Part shown: positions 11,736 through 22,527 of the stretch, in pieces | Layout of the letters: every line of letters starts with the position of its first letter | Numbering within the stretch: the first letter of the stretch is position 1 | NCBI GenBank assembly: GCA_006538405.1 | Contig: BJKQ01000006.1 | Span: forward strand, 2,813,001 to 2,877,000 | Length of the DNA stretch: 64,000 nt | DNA from: Hansfordia pulvinata | Lineage: Eukaryota > Ascomycota > Sordariomycetes > Xylariales | Direction of reading: 5' to 3' | Notes under the pieces: generated by a model | Told to the model about the DNA's origin: nothing | The model's input: only the letters and a program-made list of their open reading frames with translations | The model's database searches: none | Position numbers and translations under genes: made by a program

Positions 11736-13485
11736 GTGTGCGTGTGTGTCTTCTCCCGACCTCTGTGATAGAAACCTACCTGTCTGGGCGGACACACAGA
11801 GTGCCGATAGATGTATCTTTGGGGGACCTAGCCGTCGCCCTCTCGCTAACTTGCTTCGATCCCGCATCAAAAACTACCTACCGGGGTCACCAACCTGCAG
11901 ATTCCGGGCACGCGTAGGTGTCATCTTGTCGTTCTCTCCCCCAGTCTCTGCCCTCTGTCAGAATCGGGCGAGCATGCAATCATTCAAGCCTGTGGCACGG
12001 CCAATTCCCCTCTGAAAGGGAGGCAAAGGGGAGACGGGGAGACGAGGATGCGCAGTTTTGGGCCCTGTATCTGAAACACCTCTGCGAGGACTGCACGTGC
12101 GGATCGAGCCCCCCTTTTTGAACTTTCTGCGGATTACTCCCCCCTCCGACTTGAACTCATTGATTGAATGGCATTGATACATACATGTAGATATTGAGTA
12201 GCCTGGCGCTCCGCATAAGTCTATGCAAACCCCGGACGCTGCTTCAATTGCGTGTGGTTGGTGTCCGGTCCAGCCCAGCACCTGATCCCAAGAGCGCTGG
12301 CCATGTGGGTGCTGGGCCTGCTGCGTTCGGCCCCGCCATGCACACTCGCATGTCGCTGTAATTCAATATCAGATTTCAAGCACATCGTATTGATGTCTAC
12401 TCTTGTATACAGCCATGGACAGCGCCGGCGTGGCCAAGCCGGCAAGACACACACACCACATCATGGGGAAGGGAAAGAAGATGCCCCGACGTACGCCCGC
12501 TCTCTCTTCATCACCTGTAGACAAAAGAGACAAGGAGCCCGTGGGCTGATGCGGGCGAGCTCGGAGCCTACCTACACCTGTCGAGTCGGTTCAAGACGTG
12601 ACTCGGGTCAACCTTGTCGTCGAAAAGAATATCAAGAGCGTGGGCCCAGCTCTGACTTCCGCCATGGCGTGAGTCTTCTTTCTCGTGCTCGATCTTGAAA
12701 CCACTTCGCCTGCGTGGGCTGATGGACGACAGGTCTACGAGGGAGGGACAGCCCGGTGTCGTATCAATCCCCATTCCTATAGGCAGACAACACAGTAGAC
12801 TTCTGTCAATGCAAACAATCTTGATATGCGATACCCCTTTTATTCCCAACCATTATCATCTCCTACTCCTGCAGCCTCACGACGTTATATGTACAGTGTC
12901 ATAGCTCCCACTGCGTCATCGCTTTGCAAGCGGTGGCCCGTTTTCCTGCTTCATAAACGCAGCACTATCATATTACCTCGACTCGGACATCTCCACGAGA
13001 CCAGGCGGGAGCAACACATGCGGGCAGGCGGGGGTATGGAAAGCGAGATGCATCCTGTTGCTGATGCGGCTGCTCAAGAAAGCCCGTAACCATAAAACTC
13101 CAAACGCGACCGCAGCCAAAACGCCGTGTGCCATAAAAAACATGAACAAGAACCAACACAAACAATGGATATAAACTGCCCCAACATGACAGCCGCAGGC
13201 TGTGACGAGAATAAGAAACCTGCCCCAAGTCGATTTGTCTTTGGAAACCATCCAAAGCCGACTCTGAAAATCCTTGCCTGCCGTGGCCCCCCTCCGTCGC
13301 AGGGCGCACTCCCAATGAGAATGGTGAATGAGAAGCTCCAGTCGTGATCGATCAGTTTAGACGTCATACGAGGAATTGGTCATGAAGCCATTAATATCTT
13401 GCATGTCGTGACCCCACATGCATCTCACCAAGCGAGGATGCCATTAGTGTGTGGTGGCGATAAGAAGTCCTGGGCTCATAGCCGC

Positions 13486-15208
13486 TCAGGCAGAGAGGGC
13501 ATCCAGGGAGAGCTCGATGTCCTCGACACCAAAGTGCATGTAGTTCTTCTTGGCCCAAGCTCGAGCGTGTATCGACACTGTGACAGGATTAGCTGGGTCA
13601 TGAGGAATGAGGAGTGCGTGAGTGTGCAACATACCCTTCAAGAACTTCTTGCTGGCGTACTTCTTGTAGAACGCCTCGTGGATCAGAGGACGGGCGAGAT
13701 AGTCGACCATGAGCGCCACGGTCTTCTCAACCTCCTCCTCGGTGTACCCGGCGTAGTAGGAGATTGTCTCGTCCTGGAAGATGTAAGCAAGTGACACGGA
13801 AACCATGGATCGTCAGTAGAGCTACATACCCATTCGCCATGGTCGAGAATGAGACGAGAGAGGTACATGGCGGCCGCAGCAACCAAGCTGGGGGGCGAGT
13901 CCATGAAGCGGTGGTCGAGGAGAGTGATTTCCATGAGAAACTTCGCAATTGTCCGAGACTGGATATCATAGTTGTCCGCCTTGGAAACGCGACGCAGGAA
14001 GTTCATGGGGTTGGGGTAGCTCAGGTTGTAGTTGAGGGTCTGGAGAACAAAGCGCTCAGCGCTCAGGATCTCCTGTTCCGTGAAGCCGTCGTCGGCAACG
14101 TGGCGGAAGTTCTGGACGTGGGGAGACAGGACCTCCTCGTACTTGGAGGCAATGAACATGGCGGTGATGCCGACGAGCTGAAGACGGTCGAGGTTGACGA
14201 CCTTCTGGGAGAGGAAGCGGTCGATGATGTTGATGGTGAGGAACAGGGTCTCGGGCAGGAGGTGGAATCGGGTGTGAACCTCAACCAGCCAGTCCATCAA
14301 GATGCCACGCGTCTTCCACTCGAGGTCGTCCTGGTGGTCCATGTAGGTGGCGTTGGGCATCGTCTCAATCTCCAGCTCACGCATGTAGACAAAGATGTCG
14401 TGTGCGTATTCGGCGACCATGAAGGGGTCCTCGAGGTCTTCAGTGTCGAGGTCCTTGACGCCAGCAGGGAAGCCATGAACGAGAGGGTCCAGATCACGCT
14501 GCTCGGGCTCGGTGACGAGATCGACGGAGGGCTCCTTCTCAGGAATGTCCTTGAGCTTGGTGGACTGAGCGGCGGCGCGTTGGGTCTTGGGCTCGTTCTC
14601 CAGAGTGTGAACCTTCTTACGTGCGGGCTCGTCCTCGGCGAGAACCTCCTGCTTGACCGTGCTGGCTGTTGTCTTCCTCTTCTGGGAAGCTCCAATAGCG
14701 CCGGATCCAGAGCCGGTACGCTTGACCTCCGTCTGCTTGGTCTCCTTGGCCCCGAGAACAGAACGAGTCGAGGTGGTGCGGCTCTTCTGAACGCCGGTGG
14801 GGCCGGCGGCCTTGGACACAAGACCGGTCTTGCTGGCCAGAGGCTTCTTTCCCTCGACAGCCTCACTCTTCCCGACATTGCTACGGTCGCCCAGGGCGGC
14901 ACGCTTCCGTTGCTGACCGGCCGGGTTGGCGTTGACTGCCGCCTTCTTGGACTGAAGAGGCTGCTTGGCAGCCGGTTGGACGTTGACATCCAGAGCCGCA
15001 GCCTTGGCACGCGTCATACGCGCCGGCGCGCTGTTCTCGTCATTCTCGTTGGAGACGACACGCGCTCTGGCAGGACGTCCCTGTGCGCCTGGTCAGAATT
15101 TGCAGAACAACGCGTCACAAGGGCCAGCGTTCGAGGCCAAGCACGGCCTGGCCGCGAAGGATCGACGGTGAGGTAGAGCGGGCAGCAGGAAGAACTTACA
15201 GGAGGCAT
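13486..15208 (-). CDS. CLB1: G2/mitotic B-type cyclin
   Basis: Regulatory subunit of the Cdk1 kinase that drives entry into mitosis, equivalent to Aspergillus NimE and fission-yeast Cdc13. Exons: 15208-15200, 15080-13830, 13773-13635, 13577-13486; all phases close, giving 496 residues. The first exon holds only MPP. The N-terminal half is basic and disordered. The segment after the start (GRPARARVVSNENDEN) is where a destruction box would be expected, but a canonical RxxLxxI/V-N box is not clear; GDRSNVG near residue 60 may be a related degron. The cyclin box begins near residue 200 (TYMDHQDDLEWKTRGILMDW, then HTRFHLLPETLFL) and contains the conserved KYEEV. A second cyclin fold follows (LSYPNPMNFLRR), ending WAKKNYMHFG. 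Presumably nuclear and cell-cycle regulated. The paralogue name is by analogy; class B itself is clear. Confidence 0.93.
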
Positions 15209-17369
15209 TGTGTAAGCTGTGATGGTTAGTAGTAGTATCTCGGACTAGTAGGTGTATCCAAGAATTGGATGCTTGGTGCTGAGAGACGAGTTAGCCAGGG
15301 CTGTCGTGCTAGCTCGGTTTGTTGATATCAGATCTGGACAAGGAAGGGCAGGGACGCGGGAGTCGCGAAGGCCTCGGTTGGGCACCAGCAGCCGACGCGT
15401 AGGCGTGAAAGCGAGGCCAGCGGCAGTAGACATGAAAGTTGTAGCGTACCTCGGATCACGTTCTCGGAGAGATCGTGAAGGATGTCCCGAGATATCGCGT
15501 GCGGTCAACAAAGCCGTAGCAAGAGACGGCTGGGTGATGGCCACGGGGGACGGGCGTCGAGGCAGAGACGCGTATTGAGGCGGCGGGTGAGTCGTGGCTA
15601 TCGAAGCATGAGCAGGTCGAGGAGTGCCGGGGCAGGTGGAGGTGAAGAGGTGGAAGAGGCCGGACTGAAGGAGGCTGGGTGTACTCGGGGTATGTATGAG
15701 ATGATATGGAGGGCAGAGAGGTAGGCGAGGTGGGAGGTCGAGGAGCAGTGATGTTTTTGAGAGAGGTCAATGTTTAGACGGAGCGTGTAGGTGGAGCTGC
15801 GAGCGCACCGCTCCGGGCTTGACGTGTATTGTATGCGTTGGGCGACGAGGTACCGCGCGGGTGGGTGGCTGTTCGCGCCGGGTCGAGGTAGCTGCCTGGG
15901 GCCGGATACTTGGGCTGCGCCATTCCGGATTGGGGGCAGCCAGGCTAGCGCGAATCCCGGGTTGTGACCATGTCGCGAGGCGCTGGGCAGCCGTGAATCC
16001 CTGCTGGCGCCGCTCTGATTCGTGGCGTCTGCCGCTGCGTCGTCTGTGTAAGGTACCTCCACCACAGGCGGCGTCCACTGCGGGTGTTGCCATCCATGGA
16101 TCCTCGGGCCACCACTGGGGCGGCGCGCACCCGCTGCCTGCGAGGCCCCCAGCGTGCAATGTTGAGTTGAGGTACCCGTTAGAACCAGGGCTGTTTCGAG
16201 TCCGGGTTGGGCGAAGTACTCCCGCCCGGGCCTCTGGGGAGGGGTACCCAGGTTCGCGAGGCTGGGCTGGTACCCTCTCGCTGTGCCACCACGCACTGGA
16301 CAGCGCAAGCGTACAAAACGCACCAAGTCTATCCAGACGCGTGCCGCGTCGGACGGGACATGTGCCGGGGCGCGGTGGGCGCTCCCTTCGGCACGCTACA
16401 CCGACCCGAAATAGAGCGGGCAGCCAGGCCCAGCACGCCCGCCCGCCTTGCCTGGGCTGGTGACACCGGAGCCGGCCTACGAGCCAAGGGAGCTTTACGG
16501 GCACAGCCAGTCCTCATCCAGGTAGGGGCGGTGATCTCCATGTCCAAGAGGGTGATTCTGGAAATTGTCGTGCTCACCCGCCGCCTGGCTTGACCGAGAT
16601 TGCATAGATGCGGTCAGAAAGAGTCGAGGTTTGCTGTCACCTACATCTGAGCACATACACAAGGAACTACCACCTACCTTACCTACGGATACGTACCTGT
16701 ATGCGGCTTCTCCGTCTCGTTCGAAGAATTCAAGGTTGTGAGCAGCGTCCTGACGCGACGCGTGGTTTCGTGCAGAGTCGGGGTTGTTTGCCGCATGCAC
16801 TGTATCCGGCCCCGTACTCGTAAGATCCTGCACCACAGGTTCCCGGATCTCCAGGGATCGTGTGCTCGTCAATTGTCTGCATCATGATACCAGGTAGATA
16901 TCGGTGTACGTACCTACATACCCAGGTCCAGTCAGGTACGAGTAAAGAGAGTATCTACCAGGCTCACCAACCAGTACCTACCTACCAACTACGTGGGTAG
17001 CATTTCCGTGCTTGAACATCCATGTATGCCGTGCGGATTCAACTTCGGGCGAGCTGTGATATTGAGAAAAGACAGGTACCCGAAAGACAGCATCTTCGCA
17101 GTGTGCCTCTACGTGAGAAATGTAGCCGTGAGCTCAAGGATACGTACAATACATAAGGTAGCGAGGTCATGTAGGTACAAAGGTAGTCTTTGGCGGATAC
17201 TCATACTGTCCAAAGCGCGTGTTTGTTGCCATCGTGGATACCCACAAAGCTGCATCCGACCCGACTTGGACGCGCACAAGACGGCACGCACGAAGAACCT
17301 GTCCCGCAACAAGACGCGGTAGCGGATCAATGCTTGCTTGGGCTGCAGAAGTCGCCGTTGCCGAGCGGC

Positions 17370-17396
17370 AGCACCAGCACCAGCACCAGCACCAGC
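17370..17396. repeat. Hexanucleotide microsatellite (AGCACC)n
   Basis: About four and a half units of AGCACC, 30 bp before a pentanucleotide array. Confidence 0.85.
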
Positions 17397-17425
17397 AGTC
17401 CGGGCAGACAGGAACCTCGACAGCA

Positions 17426-17455
17426 GCACCGCACCGCACCGCACCACACCGCACC
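17426..17455. repeat. Pentanucleotide microsatellite (GCACC)n
   Basis: Six GCACC-type units, one of them ACACC. The unit is a rotation/complement of the GTGCG array at 8521. Confidence 0.9.
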
Positions 17456-19839
17456 GGCGCCGGCGGCCGCCCTGGTAACGCGTGAAATAACGGCCTTCCT
17501 TCTGGTGGCCCCAAGCCTGTGGCCCTCTCTATGGAAACGGCGCTGGGACCCACTTAAGCCCGTCCGTCAACAGCGGCAACCGCGGGGCAACGGGCTGTCC
17601 ATTGGGCCTCGCGCCCCGGTGCCCGATCTCGATACGTACCGCCGTCCACCGGCCAATCGCCGCAGTGTCTGATGAGAGATCGTTCGTCTCTTGTGGTTGT
17701 TGGTTCTTGTCACGTCCATGCGAGTACGGATACACACGAGCCCCTACGTTGTCAGGTAGACACTCACTCATACAAGTATGTGTGGATATTTCAGAGTCTT
17801 CCCCCTGCGCTGTCTGGTGACTTCGAGTACCTCAGCTGCCTCTGTTTCCCATTGCCTTGTTGCCGTGCGCACCCAATACGCGTTACGATACTCGCCAGGT
17901 AATCGCTCCTCCGCCCATCTTGATTTAATACAGCAGACCATGCCTGCAGCTGGCAACGCGCAGCCATGTCTATCTCACTGATCACTTAGACGGAGGAACA
18001 GCCGTATGATTTAGGGGATGGGAGTGAGCACGCTTGGGATTGCTCGGGTGGACGGGCGTAATTGCACTGGCATGCGGTGACCTCATCAAGCGCGTACGTT
18101 TCTCTTTCACGTTAGCATTGCCAGGCGGGCTTTGCGATCGATCCCGTGAATGCTTGCTGGCTCTTGCCACGCCTGTCCGTCGACTGCGATCCTCACTGCT
18201 CACTTAATGCAGCCGTATCAATTCTTGTCGTGATGAGGAGCACGGCACACCCAGCAAACAGCCACAGATAGTGGGAGTCTCCTGCTGAAACATACACACT
18301 GTCACCGGCAACAGGAACTCGGGCATGCGGCGCGAGTCGAAAAGCCACGCGCCCGCGCTCGGGCCAGGACCCTGATCGTGACCGACCGCGTCGGCTCGCC
18401 CGTACTCTGTACGACAGGGAGCATCTCATGGCCTGGGCCTGCCGGAGGAACCGGGTCATGCAGGCTGTGACGAGCCGGAGCCGAGGGTTCTCACGATGAG
18501 TCGTGCTGCGCACAGTTCGACTTCGGAATCGGTCCCTGACCTGTGCTGGCTGGATATCAATCCAACTCTGGAGCTTGTCCCCGGCATCCCCGTCGGTCCT
18601 CGACACCCTGGCCCTGCTCTCATTGCTCCGTAATCTGTCTACAACATTGGATGATCAAGGGCTCCAGAGGCTTGAACTATTATCAAAGCCACAGCTTCGT
18701 CATGATATGAGGTCGATATCAGCAAGCATGGTTTTTCCCCCTCTCTTTTTCACCTTCCACAGAGACGCGTGCTTCGCGTTGCGGAAGGGGGATACGCGAT
18801 CCAATACCCGACGTTGCATGCGCGAGGTGAAACTACTCATCAGGTCGTACAATTTCGTGAGCTGATGCCCGGCTTCACACTAGGCACACCACGAACAGAC
18901 TTACTTCACGGAGCAGCTGGAACAGCAATTTAGTTACCTCCATGGCTGTGGACGGCTACTGGCATGTTGACTTGACATGTCCACTTGTGAGCACCCGGTC
19001 CCAGCACGAGTGGGCGCGCCCACCTCTCTCGTACTCCGTAGAACCGGACGCGACGAGGATCCGAACGCGTGCCGAAACGCGTGAGCATGGCACCTGCGCA
19101 GACAGGATCGATGGGCCTCGGCTGAGTGGCTTGCTTCTTATCCGTACATCTATCCACCTGCGCGAAGTTCTCCGAGCCGCAACCGCCAGCACACGAGCTC
19201 GCACACGGCGACCAGACGGCGTACGAGTATGATGTGGTCGCCTCGTCAACACCTCCGATCACTCCTAACGACCGGGTTGTCAGGAAGTCGGGGCTATTTC
19301 CCCAACCTCCGGCCCGTCTCACGCCGAATCGGCAAGATGCACGGCGTGTGTCCGGGAGATGACGGCGGCATCCGGAGACGACAATAGCTCGCCGGTGGGT
19401 ACCTCCGTTTCCCCCGCGAATTGCACTCCGAGCAAAGTGCCTTCACATGAGCAGGACCTAGCCTAAGCCTTTTCCAGGATGAGACCCGTATTTGTGTCCA
19501 GACTGACCAATCAAAGACTACAGGCTTCGGAATATCCAACCCTTCGAGGTACGAACTCGACCAGCCACACAAAGGGGTATCTTCTGTTCTCTTCGAGCTA
19601 ACCATTTCTGTATTTAGGATATTCTCGTACTCGTACCCGGTACGCAGGTACTCGATCCAGCTTTGGGCAGACCATCTGGGCACTCGAGCACCTGAAATTT
19701 TTGGATCGCCAGTCACGTCGCCTCGAACCACAAAGTCGGGCTCCCCGAGCAACAGTCGCGACGAGCCACGCTCCACGCCCAATCCGATCCGCGACGCGCC
19801 TGTATCCACGTGATTTCTAGCGCTGGAGCATGTCATGAG

Positions 19840-21164
19840 ATGATGCTGCAGCCCAGAATCCTCTCGGCGGCAGCCCGGCGCGTGCCGGTCAGCTTCCCCC
19901 GAGACGCCCTCGCCCTGCGCCGCTACGCGACCGTCCAGCAGGCCGCCACGCCCCCCGACCCATCCAAGGGCTTCATCCCCTACAAGCCCAAAGACGACCA
20001 GAAGCCCCCCTACCCCGCGAGCGAGCCCGGCGTTCCCAAGTCCTCCCGTGAAGCCAGCGTGCTGCTGCGCACCTACAAGCCCAGGACCCCCGGTGTCCGC
20101 CATCTCAAGCGTCCCATCAACGACCACCTGTGGAAGGGCAGGCCTTTCCTGCCCTTGACCTTCCCCAAGAAGGGCCATGCCAAAGGTGGCCGCAACAACC
20201 TGGGCAAGATCACCGTCCGACACCACGGAGGAGGAGCCAAGCGCAGGATACGCACTGTCGACTTCCACCGCTGGGTTGGCGGCCCCCACCTGGTCGAGCG
20301 CATCGAGTATGACCCCAACCGCAGCGCTCACATTGCTCTGCTGAGCGAGGAGGCTTCGGGGAGCAAGTCCTACGTGATCGCCGCGGAGGGCATGCGAGCC
20401 GGCGACGTGATTCACAGCTACCGCTCCGGCATCCCTCAGGACCTGCTCGACAGCATGGGCGGCGTCATCGACCCTGGTATCCTCGCCGCCAAGACTGCCC
20501 ACCGCGGCAACTGTCTCCCCATGCACCTGATCCCCGTCGGCACCCCCATCTACAACGTTGGCTCGCACCCCAAGGGCGGTGCTGTGTTCTGCCGCAGCGC
20601 CGGCACCTTCGCCATGGTGGACAGCAAGGAGGAAGAGACGCGGGCCGACGGTGTCAAGGTCGTCACGGGAAAGTACGTCAACGTCCGCCTGCAGAGCGGA
20701 GAGGTGCGCAAGGTCAGCAAGGACGCGTGCGCCACGATCGGCGTCACCAGCAACCCCCACCACCACTACCGCCAGCTGGGCAAGGCGGGACGCAGCCGCT
20801 GGCTGAACATCAGGCCCACGGTGCGTGGTGTTGCCATGAACAAGTGTAAGTTGAAGAACCCTCGGGGTCCAGCTCCTGGCCTTCTGGCGGGTGCATTCCT
20901 TTGCTGACACAAGAGTCACAGCCGACCATCCTCACGGTGGTGGTCGTGGTAAATCCAAGGGTAACCGCCACCCTACCTCGCCCTGGGGCACACCGGTACG
21001 TGACATTTCTGGAACGAGCATCTTCAACCTCGCTTGCTTACTGACCCGTTGCTGCAGGCCAAGAGTGGTTACAAGACGCGCCGGGGCAATAACCCAACAA
21101 ATGGGTGGTCGTTCCCCGGGTGCGGAACATGGGCAAGCGCAGAGACAAGAGTGGCAAGGAATAA
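19840..21164 (+). CDS. RML2: Mitochondrial large-subunit ribosomal protein uL2m, frame interrupted near the end
   Basis: Universal L2-family protein of the mitochondrial ribosome, about 395 residues, near the peptidyl-transferase centre. Exons: 19840-20845, 20922-20995, 21058-21164. The start [17 protein letters not shown] looks like an arginine-rich mitochondrial presequence. Core L2 motifs follow: [25 protein letters not shown], then the highly conserved [13 protein letters not shown] split by intron 1, and AKSGYKTRR after intron 2. The conserved ending ([20 protein letters not shown], stop 21162-21164) is in a different frame from AKSGYKTRR. One extra A in the AAA run at 21099-21101 joins them. 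Read literally, the frame runs on into nonconserved sequence well past this point. Probably an assembly error, because the gene is essential for respiration. Confidence 0.93.
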
Positions 21165-22527
21165 AGCACCTGACGCACGGCGTCGTCTTCAGTGTGTTCT
21201 CTCTTGTATGTACAAAACCAACCCTCGCGCGAGCAGAGCGATACAACTGTATAGAAGTGTACCATACAACAAAAGCATCATCGAGGTCTTTCTTTTGGGG
21301 GTCTGCCGTGACACACATATGGTCGTGCTGCCGTGAGGCGTTCACGGGCGCTCGTCGACCCTTTACACCCATAACGTGGCCCATATCTTCGAAGGGTCCG
21401 AGCGACAGCGATACTCGTGAGCTTGAAGTCAGGAGTATATAGGTAAGACTGTCGCGCCTGAACAACATCGATCGTGTGGCAGACAGAGCCAGATGAACCA
21501 TATCAGTCACATCTTCATTCGATTCATGTGCAACGTGACGCCATCGTCACCAGACATCGGGCACATACCACCTGCTTGACATTTCAACTTGGCTCTATCC
21601 ATCCATACTGGACTTCCCATGGACTCGCAAAGGTACTCTACTTAGTACCTCCTTCCAGGGTTATGTAGGTTGGTTGGGTACTACCTACCTCCCTTAGGTA
21701 AGTACAAGTACCTGGTTTGCTTCAGATACCTAATCCAATCCTTTCGACAAAGACGACGTCCATAGGAGATGGCATGTGCTGAGCTCCACCTCTTCGTTGA
21801 CCTGTCCTGGCGGTGGTCGTTCTTGCCTCGGGTGCGAACGATGGCAAGGACACATCCTTACACTGTGTACGAGTACAACCGGCGGCCTAAATCGCTCATC
21901 TTAGGTAGATATCCTGTCGAATGGAAGTCACTGCAAGCCAACCACCCACGCTTCCACCAGACTGTTTCTCCCTCGCTGTCCGCTGGGGATCATTTCATCA
22001 TTGCTGACAACAGCAGCAATCAGGCAATGCAGACAGCAAGTTTGGCAGTTTGCCGCTTTTTTGCTGCTGCAACGACCTGCACTGCCCCTCAATCAAGCAT
22101 CCGAAAGGCGGCGCTCGCCATTGGTCCGGACCCGTCACACCTCCATCCCATAGCCGCCCGAGAAGCACCGCCAGGCAGTCAGCCCTGTCTGCCATGGACG
22201 ATCCATGTAAGTGGCTCAACAACCTGCAGGGCTGCCTTGGGGGCTATGCTTTGTTTGCTTGGGGGAAGAGAGGGGGTTGCCTCCCCGCCGCCTCAAATCG
22301 ATCATCAGCTGCGATTGTTGCTGTTGCTGCTGCAATGCAAGAGCCTCGCGGGGAAGCGCCGCGGCTCGAGTCACAAGATAATAAAAGTACCTGGCCTTCC
22401 ACACCCGCTCTGCCCGCTCTGCACTCTTGTGTCCTCTGATGATACATACCCAGCATTGCGGCAACCTGTGGCCACGACTCCTTTGCGCATCTCATCTCGG
22501 CCCCCGACAAGAAACCCCAGTCCGAAT
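21165..22527. other. Intergenic region, uL2m / HET-domain gene
   Basis: 3' UTR of uL2m and promoter of the HET gene. Dense TACCTACC, TTAGGTAAGTAC and GTACCTGG words at 21640-21715. The frame of the HET gene stays open upstream to 21769, but the translation has no recognisable domain, so I treat it as untranslated. Confidence 0.45.

Larger units (their letters stand above)
7996..13485. other. 5.5 kb gene-poor region with microsatellites
   Basis: No reading frame here resembles a protein; the longer open frames translate into His/Thr/Pro or Trp runs caused by simple repeats. The left end should be the promoter and 5' UTR of the small protein, and the right end the 3' UTR of the cyclin gene. 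It holds a (GTGCG)n array, a (TGG)11 tract, a (CT)10 tract and several AGGTACCT/TACCTACC words (9520-9600, 10335-10420, 10545-10605). No tRNA or 5S gene was recognised. Confidence 0.5.
15209..19839. other. 4.6 kb intergenic region, cyclin / uL2m
   Basis: Divergent promoter region. The first ~550 bp upstream of the cyclin is C/T-rich on the cyclin strand, consistent with a long 5' leader. Two overlapping minus-strand open frames (15598-16504) are Arg/Pro-rich with no family resemblance and I do not accept them. Stretches at 16660-16990 carry dense TACCTACC / GTACGTACCTAC words. Two short tandem arrays lie at 17370 and 17426. Nothing else is recognisable. Confidence 0.5.

Noticed and set aside
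15598..16504. Two overlapping minus-strand open frames of about 240 codons
   Set aside because: Arg/Pro/Ala-rich, overlapping, no domain, no splice signals; consistent with chance open frames in GC-rich DNA.
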